A stretch of DNA of 64,000 nt from Candidatus Kirkpatrickella diaphorinae (GCF_025736875.1 NZ_CP107052.1:1692501-1756500), one strand, 5' to 3'. Shown: positions 1 through 8,121, counted from the stretch's first letter. Translations and numbers: made by a program. Notes: generated by a model from the letters alone, not told the origin.

Positions 1-954
1 CATGATATTTTCCATGCTATCCCTGAGGCGGGCACGCGCAGGGTCAAGAACCTGCGCGATGTCGTCGAGTCCGTAGAGCGCCTCCCGAAGTGCGAATGTC
101 AATGCAGGCCCGACTTTGAGGATACAGAAGCCATCCGTCACTAATTGTGACAAGGCCGTTTCAGGCTGATAATCCGTTGAGTGCGCTTCGTAGATCAGGC
201 CCTGCATATTTCCGAGCGCGCGGATCAGGCGCGTTGCCTTGCCACGATCATAGAACACGATTTCATCATGGCCGAATTCAACGCCCGGTTGCACCACGAT
301 CCCGATCACACGCGCCCACGCCTGAGGAATTTGCGCATGAAAAGACGCCTTATGGACGCGGTAAGTCGCCTGCACCGATTCCGGCGTCGTCGGGGCGAGA
401 TGGTCGAGCGCCTCCGTCGCGCCGCCCGGTGTCGGAATCTCCGTCCCGATGATATAGACGGGCGGCGTTTTGGCATGGGCCTCCGCACGCGCCGCCATCA
501 TGACAGCGCGTTCAGCAACGATGTGATCCGGCAAATGGGCGGCCTCACCGGCGCAACCCATACTGGCATCAAGATGGAGTTTGACGAAACCCGCCCCAGC
601 ATAAGCCGCGATCATGTCGCAGGCTTTCTGCATGGCCTCCTGCGGCGGCAGATTTTTCCAAGGATTGGGGCCGAGATGGTCCCCACCCAGTATCACGCGC
701 TCGTGCGAGAGCCCCACGCGGTCGGCAATATCAAGGACGTAGCGCCGAAAATCCGCTGGCGTCATACCTGTATAGCCACCTTCCTGATTCACCTGATTGC
801 AGGTCGCCTCAATCAGCGCGGCCGTGCGGAGACGCGCCGCACGAGTCAGGGCCGCTTCAATGACAATCGGATGCGCGGAGCAGACGGAAACGATGCCCTG
901 GGCCTTGCCGGCATCATAGGATGCGCGAAGATTGATGAGAGGATTGTAAGTCAC
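1..954 (-). CDS. gatZ: GatZ/KbaZ-family protein (tagatose-bisphosphate aldolase accessory subunit or tagatose-6-phosphate 4-epimerase), partial
   Basis: Translating the minus strand from a GTG at 954-952 gives 318 codons without a stop, so the C-terminus lies beyond the left edge; the family usually has about 420 residues. Recognisable family motifs are SVCSAHP near residue 23, GGDHLGPNPW near 90, KLHLDASM near 125 and YIIGTEIPTPGG near 165. The family is known either as the non-catalytic subunit of class II tagatose-1,6-bisphosphate aldolase or, in Agrobacterium, as a tagatose-6-phosphate 4-epimerase. The GTG overlaps the TGA of the upstream sugar kinase by four bases (GTGA), so the two are translationally coupled. 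No catalytic GatY/KbaY partner is visible, which makes the epimerase role plausible but unproven. The family call is firm and the exact reaction is inference. Confidence 0.88.
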   Translation of the reverse strand, partial: MTYNPLINLRASYDAGKAQGIVSVCSAHPIVIEAALTRAARLRTAALIEATCNQVNQEGGYTGMTPADFRRYVLDIADRVGLSHERVILGGDHLGPNPWKNLPPQEAMQKACDMIAAYAGAGFVKLHLDASMGCAGEAAHLPDHIVAERAVMMAARAEAHAKTPPVYIIGTEIPTPGGATEALDHLAPTTPESVQATYRVHKASFHAQIPQAWARVIGIVVQPGVEFGHDEIVFYDRGKATRLIRALGNMQGLIYEAHSTDYQPETALSQLVTDGFCILKVGPALTFALREALYGLDDIAQVLDPARARLRDSMENIM

Positions 955-1907
955 GCGCTTACTCCTGTTTTTTCGATGAAAGCGTCCAGCGCCGCAAAAT
1001 CAGCGCGCCCTTCCATCGGTCCGAGCACGGACACGGCCAGAGCTCCGCTGGCGGAAGCGTAACGCAGGCTGGTTTCAACCGACTTGCCAAGATAACGGCA
1101 GGCAACGTAAGTCGCGCCGAAACAGTCACCAGCGCCCGTCGGATCAATTTCCGCAACGGGGAAGGCCGGGACGGCAATACGTTGTTCACGGCTGAAGAAA
1201 ACGCAGCCCTCACTTCCTCTTTTGAGGATGACCTCTGACACGCCAAGGCGGAAGATTTCTTCAATGGCGCCCTCTTCATCCGTGGCGTCGGTGAGGGCCA
1301 CCAGCTCATTGCCGCTGGGCAGGAATAGATCACAGCATTTCAGGATATTCAGCATGGCGCCGCGCATACCGGGGGCGCACAGCATCTCCTTGCGGATATT
1401 CGGGTCGAAGGAAACCTTGCCGCCTTTCTCCCGCACTTTCTGCACGGCAATCATCGCTTCCTCAATCATGATGGGGGAGAAGAGTGATGAGCCCATAAGG
1501 TGGAAATGCGCGGTCTGATCAAGCAGGTGATGCGCTGCCGCTGTCAGTCGCGTTTCCGAACAGGCGCCGCCACGAATATTATAGACGAAATCCCGCGATC
1601 CATCGGGACGGTAACGGACGAAGGCGCTGCCCGTCGTCAAATTGGGGGAAAATGCGATGGCGGAAACATCAACACCGTCGCGCTCAAGACGTGCGATATT
1701 CAATCGCCCGAAATCATCGTCCCCAACGCAGGAGATGATGCCGCACGGCACATTGAGATGTGCAACCTGATCAATGAAAATCGCGGGGGCGCCGGAAGGA
1801 AATGGCCCACGCAAACCCATCGTTTCCTGGAAGCCGACACCCACCGTGTCCGCGACAATTTCGACGAGGATCTCGCCGAATGTGATGATCTTCCCCCGCG
1901 TGCTCAT
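951..1907 (-). CDS. PfkB-family sugar kinase (tagatose kinase-like)
   Basis: This 318-residue protein is a ribokinase/PfkB-fold carbohydrate kinase that phosphorylates a sugar with ATP in the cytoplasm. The C-terminal PfkB signature DPTGAGDCF, whose Asp is the catalytic base, is clear, as are an N-terminal GEILVEIV strand, the substrate-side stretch GGACSETR and SFDPNIRKEM in mid-protein. I chose the ATG at 1907 (MSTRGKIITFGE) because PfkB proteins begin a few residues before this strand; the longer open frame up to 2051 adds a tail unlike the family. A GGAG lies upstream of the ATG, although its spacing is long. Its stop overlaps the start of the GatZ-type gene. The pairing suggests a tagatose or related ketohexose substrate (inference); fructose or another ketose is possible. 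Confidence 0.85.
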   Translation of the reverse strand: MSTRGKIITFGEILVEIVADTVGVGFQETMGLRGPFPSGAPAIFIDQVAHLNVPCGIISCVGDDDFGRLNIARLERDGVDVSAIAFSPNLTTGSAFVRYRPDGSRDFVYNIRGGACSETRLTAAAHHLLDQTAHFHLMGSSLFSPIMIEEAMIAVQKVREKGGKVSFDPNIRKEMLCAPGMRGAMLNILKCCDLFLPSGNELVALTDATDEEGAIEEIFRLGVSEVILKRGSEGCVFFSREQRIAVPAFPVAEIDPTGAGDCFGATYVACRYLGKSVETSLRYASASGALAVSVLGPMEGRADFAALDAFIEKTGVSA

Positions 1908-2177
1908 ACCGCCATATCTCCGTAACGCATCAGACCGAAATACTAAGCCTGTTTTAACGGCAAACGAAGAGCACGACCGCGAAAATCGCGATATCGTCAA
2001 GGGAAAATCGAGAATTATATCGAAATAAGTGGCTCTCCCACCCTTAACCAACGCGCAGAAACGCTTCTGAACCGTATAAACACTGTTGCAAGCGCGATCA
2101 CCGCACCATTGCGGGACGGTAAAACGCGCGAATCACAAAAGATGACGCGGCGCGACATGGTCACGCATCCCGTAACG

Positions 2178-3119
2178 TCAGAAGGCAAGCGGCGTCAGTA
2201 ACGGGCGCGCGGCGAATTGCGCGTCGAGATTTCGGAAAACGAGCGCCGCCATCTCACTTCGTGTCTCCTGCGTGGCGGAGGCGATATGGGGTTGCAGCAC
2301 AACATTGTCGCATGACGTCAATTCAGGCGGCACATGCGGCTCATCGGCGAAGACATCCAGCCCTGCCCCTTTGATCCGCTTTTCCTGAAGCGCCGAGATC
2401 AGGGCGGGCTCGTCGATCACGGAGCCGCGCGCGACATTGATGAGAAACCCGTCAGGCCCCAGCGCATCCAGCACGTCCTTATTGACCACATGCCTTGTTG
2501 CGTCCCCGCCGGGAAGGCAGAGGACAAGCACATCGGACCAGCGGGCGATCGTGATCAGGTCGGGGTGGTAGGATAAAGGGCTTCCCTCTTTGACGCGCCG
2601 GTTATGGTAGCCGACTTCCATCCCGAAAGCCTGCGCACGCCGCGCGATTTCAATGCCGATATCACCCATCCCGACAATCCCCATGCGCTTGCCTTTCAAG
2701 GATGTGGAAAGCGGGAAGTGATGCGTCGCGCGCCAATCGCCCGCGCGGACGAAGCGATCAGCAGCGACAGTGCGACGCAGTACGCCCAATGTCAGGGCAA
2801 GCGCCATATCTGCGACATCATCTGAAAGCACGCCACGCGCCGTCGTGACTTTGATCTGTCGGCGTCGGCATGTTTCCAGATCAATCCGATCAAAGCCCAC
2901 ACCGCAGACGCTGATGATTTCCAGATTTGGCAGGGCCTCCAGGAGATCACATGGGGCGCCGCGCGCACCATCTGTGATGAGTCCCCTTATCTTGCGCGCT
3001 GACGCACCCAAAGCCGCGATTGAATCGTCATCATGCAGAATATATTCATGCGTTCGGGGCGCTTGGGCATGTGCGAATTGCGGCGCGAGGACAAGGATGT
3101 CGATCGGTTCTGCATTCAT
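2178..3119 (-). CDS. D-2-hydroxyacid dehydrogenase (glyoxylate/hydroxypyruvate reductase-like)
   Basis: A 313-residue NAD(P)-dependent oxidoreductase of the D-isomer-specific 2-hydroxyacid dehydrogenase family, which interconverts 2-keto acids and D-2-hydroxy acids in the cytoplasm. The nucleotide-binding fold carries GMGDIGIEIARRAQAFGM near residue 150. The catalytic elements are NVARGSVIDEPAL (Arg), a Glu in the FADEPHVP segment, and LQPHIASAT (His) near the C-terminus. The length is typical. The ATG at 3119 is preceded by an AGGATTATAACAGG purine-rich stretch. It lies 270 bases upstream of the sugar kinase on the same strand and may or may not share its transcript. Substrate cannot be fixed from sequence; glyoxylate, hydroxypyruvate or 2-ketogluconate are all common in this subfamily, the last being relevant in acetic acid bacteria. 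Confidence 0.88.
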   Translation of the reverse strand: MNAEPIDILVLAPQFAHAQAPRTHEYILHDDDSIAALGASARKIRGLITDGARGAPCDLLEALPNLEIISVCGVGFDRIDLETCRRRQIKVTTARGVLSDDVADMALALTLGVLRRTVAADRFVRAGDWRATHHFPLSTSLKGKRMGIVGMGDIGIEIARRAQAFGMEVGYHNRRVKEGSPLSYHPDLITIARWSDVLVLCLPGGDATRHVVNKDVLDALGPDGFLINVARGSVIDEPALISALQEKRIKGAGLDVFADEPHVPPELTSCDNVVLQPHIASATQETRSEMAALVFRNLDAQFAARPLLTPLAF

Positions 3120-3271
3120 CCTGTTATAATCCTTTCAGATAGCATCGACAGGCATCCGTGATCGGCCCGGATACAGGCGGGGCATGACCCGACTCAAATT
3201 CATGATGACCGGCACGCTGTGGCATAATGCGACCCTCATTAGCAAGCCGGGTTGCGCGGGCAGGCGCGGAT

Positions 3272-3835
3272 TCAGGAATTCGGTTTATCACGTTCCCGCG
3301 CGGAGATATGCCCCCCCAACCGTTGCAATACATCATGGATCGGCTGACGGTGACCCTCTTCAATCGTGATCGGCTCAGCCGGTTTGCGCGCGGGGCGGTC
3401 AGACACATCCTCCAGCACCGCATCATGGATAATGCGCACCCGGGTCACGATCGCGGACTGATCTCTGAAAAGCAGCGGGGACTGCCGACCCTCGCCCGCA
3501 GGCGCCCCACCCGCCATGCTGTTGATGCGCTCCAGAAGCTGGGGAATCAGATATTGCATCTCAACCGCGGCAGGCCCGGCACAGGCGATTGTCAAAGTGC
3601 CGCCCGACAATTTTCGCGGCGTTGACATACGCGCCAGAGCGGGCCCGACAATATGCGGCCAATCGAGGATAATCTGCACGGCAAGGCTGGGCCGTCGTTT
3701 CAAGGCAGGGCGGGCGACAGGGTCGATCAAGGCGCCAAGCGCTCTCATCCCGAAAAAGCGCCGCGCCTCTTTTTCCGGCTGTGATGAGGCGGGACGGGTC
3801 GTCCCGGACTTGCGCGCTGCGACGGATTTCTTCAT
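3272..3835 (-). CDS. dciA: DUF721/DciA-family protein (replicative helicase loader-type)
   Basis: A 187-residue protein with the DUF721/DciA core: a basic N-terminal tail followed by WPHIVGPALARMSTPRKL (residues about 59-76) and a GTLTIACAGPAAVEMQYL beta-strand/helix unit. DciA proteins help load or operate the replicative helicase DnaB in bacteria that lack DnaC. The C-terminal extension is rich in charged residues. The gene is divergent from mutY, with only 9 bases between the two starts, so both promoters must overlap the opposite coding region or this tiny gap; the DUF721-mutY neighbourhood recurs in alphaproteobacteria. The family call is good; the role in helicase loading is by homology to the characterised members. 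Confidence 0.82.
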   Translation of the reverse strand: MKKSVAARKSGTTRPASSQPEKEARRFFGMRALGALIDPVARPALKRRPSLAVQIILDWPHIVGPALARMSTPRKLSGGTLTIACAGPAAVEMQYLIPQLLERINSMAGGAPAGEGRQSPLLFRDQSAIVTRVRIIHDAVLEDVSDRPARKPAEPITIEEGHRQPIHDVLQRLGGHISARERDKPNS

Positions 3836-3844
3836 ATCGCTCGT

Positions 3845-4933
3845 GTGACCTTTTCTGCTGTCTCACTGCTGCTCTGGTATGATCATTACCGCCGCATCAT
3901 GCCGTGGCGCGCCCTGCCGGGGCAGAAGCCGGACCCCTATCACGTCTGGCTGAGCGAAATTATGCTGCAGCAAACGACAGTGGCAACGGTGCATGATTAT
4001 TTTTTGAAATTTATCGCGCGTTTCCCTTCGGTTCAAGCTTTGGCCGCCGCACCCCAGCATGATGTCCTGGCAGCCTGGGCCGGACTTGGCTATTATAGCA
4101 GGGCGCGCAACCTGCATCTTTGCGCGCGAGAACTGGCGGCCCGCGGCGCATTCCCCCAAACCGTCCCGGCATTAGAAGCCCTGCCGGGCATCGGGCCCTA
4201 TACGGCGCGGGCCATTGCTTCCATCGCATTTAATGTGCCGGTCATCCCTGTTGACGGCAATGTTGAGCGCGTTACATCACGGCTCTTCGCGTCCGTTATA
4301 CCCCTCCCCGCCGGGAAGAAGCAGCTCGCTACTCTTGCTGAGACATTAAATGACGACCTGCCTGCCCAGGCGCGAGCATCTGATTTCACGCAGGCTTTAT
4401 TTGATCTGGGCGCGACGATCTGCACGCCGCGACGGCCGAAATGCATGTTATGCCCGTGGCAGAAAGATTGTGCCGCGCATCGAGAGGGCAAAGCGGCGTT
4501 TTACCCGGTTAAAACACCCAAAAAGCAACGCCCCGACAATTACGGCACGGCGTTGATCATTCGCGGCCCCGGCCCTTCTGTTCTGCTACGGAAACGGCCT
4601 GAAAAAGGGCTCCTCGCAGCGATGATGGCACTCCCCGGAAGTGACTGGCTTTCCGTGTCTCCGCCGCCCGACATCCCGCGGAAAAACGCGTCCGGCGGAC
4701 CATGGATGTATCTCGGGCGGGTCAAACATGTATTTACGCATCTGACCCTTTATCTTGACGTGTATGAAGTGGAAGTCACCTCATGGGGGGCCGCGAGATC
4801 ATCGCACCTCGCGCCCCTTTTAGTGCCGGAGATGATTGTTGATGCCGTGCCGTGCGCGTTCAAGGATCTTCCCGATCAGGCCCTTCCAAGCCTGATGCGG
4901 AAATGCCTGGCTTTGACGCAACTGCCAGCTTGA
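3845..4933 (+). CDS. mutY: A/G-specific adenine DNA glycosylase MutY
   Basis: This base-excision repair glycosylase removes adenine mispaired with 8-oxoguanine or guanine. It has 362 residues. The catalytic Glu is in LSEIMLQQTTV (E38), the helix-hairpin-helix is LPGIGPYTARAIASIAF (113-129) and the catalytic Asp is in VDGNVERV (D137). Four cysteines in a C-x6-C-x2-C-x5-C pattern (193, 200, 203, 209) bind the 4Fe-4S cluster. The remaining C-terminal part is the NUDIX-like domain that recognises 8-oxoguanine, including VFTHLTLYLDVY. The start is a GTG at 3845, which places WYDHYRRIMPWR at the expected distance from the N-terminus; no better ATG exists upstream. It is divergent from dciA. Confidence 0.95.
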   Translation: MTFSAVSLLLWYDHYRRIMPWRALPGQKPDPYHVWLSEIMLQQTTVATVHDYFLKFIARFPSVQALAAAPQHDVLAAWAGLGYYSRARNLHLCARELAARGAFPQTVPALEALPGIGPYTARAIASIAFNVPVIPVDGNVERVTSRLFASVIPLPAGKKQLATLAETLNDDLPAQARASDFTQALFDLGATICTPRRPKCMLCPWQKDCAAHREGKAAFYPVKTPKKQRPDNYGTALIIRGPGPSVLLRKRPEKGLLAAMMALPGSDWLSVSPPPDIPRKNASGGPWMYLGRVKHVFTHLTLYLDVYEVEVTSWGAARSSHLAPLLVPEMIVDAVPCAFKDLPDQALPSLMRKCLALTQLPA

Positions 4934-5052
4934 GCCGGAAGATGGTTTGCGTTATCCAAAGCAACATCAAGAATTGAATCGCCGATATTGTTTGGACCGC
5001 CCGCCGGGCCGACGTAACCGCCTGTTATCAGGTGGAAGGTAAAGGGACGATC

Positions 5053-5691
5053 ATGCAGAATCTCGGCTTTTCCCTCCGACGTTACTGGCTGCTCGATTAT
5101 TTTGGCCGTTTTGTTGATCTTGATCTCTTGCGGGATCGTCTCAACACGATCAACCCTGCGCCAGGGCGCGTTCCCGGTATTTTTATGCGCGCGCCGAACC
5201 CATTGCCCGAGAGATTCGAGGCGATGCTTGAAAAAGCCGTGTCCCTGCCCATGCCGGTGCCAATCATGAAAGTGCAGATTTCAGCCGGTAATCTTGCAAC
5301 ATTTCTATCGCATGATGGCGCGCACCCGCGATATATGCGCAGCACGCCTGATTTCCACATCCATATGGATGCAGAACATCCGAGCGAATGGGAACATTTC
5401 TCGCTTCTGACAGACGGCTTCCTGCGTGCCTGCGCCACTCTGATGCATGGTGACAGGATCACCATCGCTTCCGAAACCGGGGAGGAACTCGGCCCCATGC
5501 GCCTGACGGAAGGGCATCAGATTATGATCGGGCCACATGCCTACCCGATACGCGATAATATGGAAGTCATCGAATCATTCGACGCATCCCTTCCCCTCAG
5601 AGAGCCGATCCCGCTTGACCTCGTCTCGGGCGAGGAGACGCGCACTGTCACCGTCTCCGCAAAACAGGTCGAGCAGAGCGCGACGCCCTGA
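5053..5691 (+). CDS. Conserved-looking hypothetical protein
   Basis: I do not recognise this 212-residue protein. I chose the ATG at 5053 (MQNLGFSLRRYW) because AAAGGGA lies five bases upstream; an in-frame GTG at 5032 is possible. There is no signal peptide or transmembrane segment. The N-terminal part is aromatic and basic (FSLRRYWLLDYFGRF). The middle has IMKVQISAGNLATFL and a His/Asp-rich stretch, PDFHIHMDAEHPSEWEHF, that could bind a metal. The end is beta-rich with TVTVSAKQ. The codon usage and full-length reading frame look genuine. It converges on the photolyase with two bases between stop codons. No function is assigned. Confidence 0.72.
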   Translation: MQNLGFSLRRYWLLDYFGRFVDLDLLRDRLNTINPAPGRVPGIFMRAPNPLPERFEAMLEKAVSLPMPVPIMKVQISAGNLATFLSHDGAHPRYMRSTPDFHIHMDAEHPSEWEHFSLLTDGFLRACATLMHGDRITIASETGEELGPMRLTEGHQIMIGPHAYPIRDNMEVIESFDASLPLREPIPLDLVSGEETRTVTVSAKQVEQSATP

Positions 5692-5693
5692 GG

Positions 5694-7112
5694 TCACAGA
5701 TCTTCGAAGGCTTTCATGGCGCGGGCGCGCCCTTCCTTGATGTCGATGCACGGTTTCGGGTAATCTTTCCCCAATGTGATCTGCGCTTTCTCAAGGACAT
5801 CTTCCGGCGCATCCCAGGGATGCTGGATGTATGCATCCGGAAGCTTCGCGATTTCAGGCACGAAATGGCGGACATAATCACCCTGACCGTCAAATTTTTC
5901 ACCCTGAAGGACCGGATTGAGGATACGGAAATAAGGCGCCGCGTCGATCCCTGAACCTGCGACCCATTGCCAGTTCATCGCATTTGAGGCCGCGTCCGCA
6001 TCGACCAGTGTATCCCAGAACCACGCCTCCCCCTCCTGCCATTTTGTCAGCAGGTGTTTGGTGAGGAAGGAGCCGACGATCATCCGCACGCGATTATGCA
6101 TCCAGCCCGTCTGCCATAATTGGCGCATACCCGCATCGACGATCGGTATGCCCGTCTGGCCCTTCTGCCAGAGGCGGATCATTTTCGGCTCATGTCGCCA
6201 CGCCATATTGTTGAATTGAGGGCGCAGATTTGTCGTCGTCATGTCGGGGCTGTGGAGCAGATTATAGATGGCGAAGTCACGCCAAGCGATTTCTGACTGA
6301 AAGCGCGCCTTCCCCCGATTGCGTTTATCCGCAATGGCATGGAAAATCTGCCGCGGGGACACGTGCCCGAAGCGCAGATAGGGCGACAGGCGCGACGTCG
6401 CCTCTATTGACGGAAAATTCCGTTTGGCATTGTAATCGGCCAGGCCATGTTCCGTAAAATCGCGCAGGATTTCCAGCCCTGCTTCTTCCCCCGGTGTCCA
6501 GACCTTTGCAATCGGTTTGGCCCAATCGGGTCGGGTCGGCAGCAGGGTGCTTTCATCAAAAGCCTCGACGTCGCGCGGCAATTTCGGGTCAGCGACAAAA
6601 GCGATATGGGCTGGCGGCGGGAGCGGCGGATGAATCGGCGCCCCCGCCTGCATGGCGCGCCAGAAGGCTGAAAACACCTTGAAAGCCTGCCCCGCGCCAT
6701 TTTTGATGGTTTCAGGCGGGCAGAGAACGGCCGCGTGATATTGATGAAATCCGATATCGTCCCGCCCAAGCGCCTTACCAATGGACGCATCGATATCGCG
6801 CTCCGCCGGGCCGTAGCGATAATGCGCATAGACGTCCGAAATTTCAAAATGGCGTGCAAGTTGCGGCACGATCTCCCGCGCATCCCCTTCAACGATCAGC
6901 AGGTCGCCTTTGTGCTGACGAAGTGAAGCGCGCAGTGACGCAATCGCACCATGCAGCCACCAGCGCGCCGCCCCGCCCATCGGACGGATTTTCGGGCCTT
7001 TATCCAGCATGAGGAGGCAGATGATGTCGCGTTTATCTTTGCAGGCTTCACTGAGCGCCGGGTGGTCGGCGAGACGAAGATCATCCCGGAAAAGCACCAT
7101 GGATCTGGCCAA
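5694..7112 (-). CDS. phrB: Deoxyribodipyrimidine photo-lyase (class I cryptochrome/photolyase)
   Basis: A 472-residue FAD photolyase that uses blue light to split cyclobutane pyrimidine dimers. The N-terminal antenna domain starts VLFRDDLRLADHPAL. The C-terminal FAD and DNA-binding domain has PSIEATSRLSPYLRFGHVSPR, GQTGIPIVDAGMRQL, WMHNRVRMIVGSFLTKHLL and DADAASNAMNWQWVAGSG, all hallmarks of active class I enzymes. The TTG at 7112 is favoured because GGAGG lies nine bases upstream; the next in-frame ATG at 7100 is 21 bases from that site. A 6-4 photolyase or cryptochrome is less likely given the CPD-type WQW region. It is transcribed toward the unknown gene at 5053. Confidence 0.93.
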   Translation of the reverse strand: MARSMVLFRDDLRLADHPALSEACKDKRDIICLLMLDKGPKIRPMGGAARWWLHGAIASLRASLRQHKGDLLIVEGDAREIVPQLARHFEISDVYAHYRYGPAERDIDASIGKALGRDDIGFHQYHAAVLCPPETIKNGAGQAFKVFSAFWRAMQAGAPIHPPLPPPAHIAFVADPKLPRDVEAFDESTLLPTRPDWAKPIAKVWTPGEEAGLEILRDFTEHGLADYNAKRNFPSIEATSRLSPYLRFGHVSPRQIFHAIADKRNRGKARFQSEIAWRDFAIYNLLHSPDMTTTNLRPQFNNMAWRHEPKMIRLWQKGQTGIPIVDAGMRQLWQTGWMHNRVRMIVGSFLTKHLLTKWQEGEAWFWDTLVDADAASNAMNWQWVAGSGIDAAPYFRILNPVLQGEKFDGQGDYVRHFVPEIAKLPDAYIQHPWDAPEDVLEKAQITLGKDYPKPCIDIKEGRARAMKAFEDL

Positions 7113-7235
7113 ATTTGCGTTCCTCCAAGGGGGCGAATGACGGTGCGACGACGCTTGACGGATTTCCGCGTCCCCCGCGACGCCCCTGCCACGCGAATTA
7201 TGACCAGTGGGCGCAGATTTTTTGAACCTGAAAAA

Positions 7236-7260
7236 GTAACTCCTGACATCATAAAACGTT
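7236..7260 (+). promoter_or_regulatory. Candidate EcfG-type (general stress response) promoter
   Basis: GTAAC and CGTT are separated by exactly 16 bases about 30 bases upstream of the first entericidin-like start. The alphaproteobacterial general stress sigma factor EcfG recognises GGAAC-N16/17-CGTT, so this site has one mismatch. Entericidin B in E. coli is under the stationary-phase sigma factor, so stress control would fit. A match this short can occur by chance, and some Acetobacteraceae may lack EcfG. Confidence 0.3.
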
Positions 7261-7291
7261 TTTTATCTCTGGTTATTTACGGAGAAACTTC

Positions 7292-7450
7292 ATGCGAAAA
7301 CCATCAACTTCAAATATCGGTCGCGGCCTTGTCGCGGCGACCATGATTCTTGCACTTGCTGCCTGCAATACGATTGGCGGCGCGGGGCGCGATGTCAGCG
7401 CGACCGGCAATGCCGTAACAAGCGGGGCCAGCGCGGCCACACCGCGTTGA
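7292..7450 (+). CDS. Entericidin EcnA/B-family small lipoprotein, copy 1
   Basis: A 52-residue reading frame: a short basic N-terminus (MRKPSTSNIGRG), a hydrophobic stretch, then a lipobox LAAC at residues 22-25 followed by NTIGGAGRDVSATGN. The mature peptide of about 28 residues, rich in Gly/Ala/Ser, is typical of entericidins, envelope lipoproteins of uncertain role in stationary-phase lysis or stress. GGAGAAACTTC precedes the ATG, giving a ribosome-binding site at normal spacing. It is followed 20 bases later by a second copy with an almost identical mature part (CNTIGGAGRDVSA in both), so the pair arose by tandem duplication. Too short for many gene callers but well supported. Confidence 0.85.
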   Translation: MRKPSTSNIGRGLVAATMILALAACNTIGGAGRDVSATGNAVTSGASAATPR

Positions 7451-7470
7451 CCCTACCAAAGGTGACGATC

Positions 7471-7629
7471 ATGTCCGTTTTATTTCACGCTAAACCCGTC
7501 TGGCGTATCGCTTGCGCCGTCGCGCTTCTCGGCGGCCTCGCGGCCTGTAACACGATTGGCGGTGCCGGGCGCGATGTCAGCGCGGTTGGCAATTCCGTCT
7601 CAAGCGGTGCCAACGCCGCAAAACCCTGA
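7471..7629 (+). CDS. Entericidin EcnA/B-family small lipoprotein, copy 2
   Basis: A second 52-residue entericidin-like protein. The ATG at 7471 follows AAAGGTGACGATC. The signal peptide (MSVLFHAKPVWRIACAVALLGG) differs from copy 1, but the lipobox LAAC at residues 23-26 and the mature region CNTIGGAGRDVSAVGNSVSSGAN match it nearly residue for residue. The signal peptides have diverged while the mature parts are held constant, which suggests selection on the exported peptide. The two genes are probably one transcript. The family includes E. coli EcnA (antidote-like) and EcnB (bacteriolytic), but here the two mature peptides are too alike to assign opposite roles. Confidence 0.85.
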   Translation: MSVLFHAKPVWRIACAVALLGGLAACNTIGGAGRDVSAVGNSVSSGANAAKP

Positions 7630-7772
7630 TCTGCGGCCCCCGCCTTTTTCTTGAGGGCTGCGGGCTGTTGAACAAGGTTTATCACGGCCCGGAAACATCT
7701 TCCGTGTTCGGGCTGGTTCGCGTCGATGGTTTATGCCGCTCACAAGGCGGAAAATCTCTTCCGATGCGAAAA

Positions 7773-7796
7773 GGGCGGGGCACTCAAGCCCCGCCC
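7773..7796 (-). terminator. Perfect GC hairpin, terminator-like on minus strand
   Basis: A nine-base-pair perfect stem (GGGCGGGGC / GCCCCGCCC) with loop ACTCAA. Read on the minus strand it is followed by TTTTCGC, so it could terminate transcription coming leftward; on the plus strand there is no T run. No minus-strand gene needs it, so it may act as a barrier or as a weak 3' end for the entericidin transcript. Confidence 0.4.
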
Positions 7797-7880
7797 CGCG
7801 GAAGCGCCCCCCATCCGGGAATCGCGATCTCTCCCCCCGTCGATTTTACTTTCGGCAAAATGTGAGAAGCGCGGTGTCGT

Positions 7881-7918
7881 CTTCGCAAGGCGGCGTAGGA
7901 TCCCTTCGTTAAAATTTC
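7881..7918. repeat. Degenerate direct repeat, copy 1
   Basis: Aligned by eye without gaps to 8056-8093, 24 of 38 bases match, with the best block TTAAAAT plus a shared CCTT just before it. Both copies are preceded, with an offset of about five bases, by a similar CAAAA/GTGA motif. This exceeds chance similarity and suggests two decayed copies of one intergenic element. Confidence 0.45.
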
Positions 7919-8055
7919 GCACCGTGTGAAGTTTTGCTCTCCAGAAGGGTCAAACGCTTCGACGCATGTACGAGCAATCCCCCACCCGATGCACAAGTTC
8001 CCACTGCCTGACATTGTGCCCATTGACAAAAGTGAAACGAGGGGGGTGGGGCGGT

Positions 8056-8093
8056 CCTTGTAAAACCGCGCACGAAGCCTTAATTAAAATCTC
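8056..8093. repeat. Degenerate direct repeat, copy 2
   Basis: Second copy of the element at 7881-7918 (24 of 38 bases identical by hand alignment). It is followed by GCAAAAGGATGTTTTGC, a small inverted repeat, and lies about 30 bases ahead of the FMN aptamer. It may therefore overlap the promoter or 5' leader of the riboflavin operon. Confidence 0.45.
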
Positions 8094-8121
8094 ACGCAAA
8101 AGGATGTTTTGCGCAAAATTT

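Larger units (their letters stand above)
7630..8121. other. Intergenic spacer with degenerate repeat, no gene
   Basis: No convincing protein gene is present. Short open frames on the minus strand (for example 7784-8029 and 7950-8171) have no ribosome-binding site and run antisense to the riboswitch leader. The spacer contains a strong GC hairpin at 7773-7796 and two related segments (7881-7918 and 8056-8093), listed separately. The promoter of the rib operon should lie in the last part, upstream of the aptamer at 8122. Confidence 0.6.

Noticed and set aside
181-1062. A 293-codon plus-strand open frame
   Set aside because: It runs antisense to the GatZ-type gene, whose minus-strand translation has clear family motifs. 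The plus frame is Arg-rich and unlike any family.
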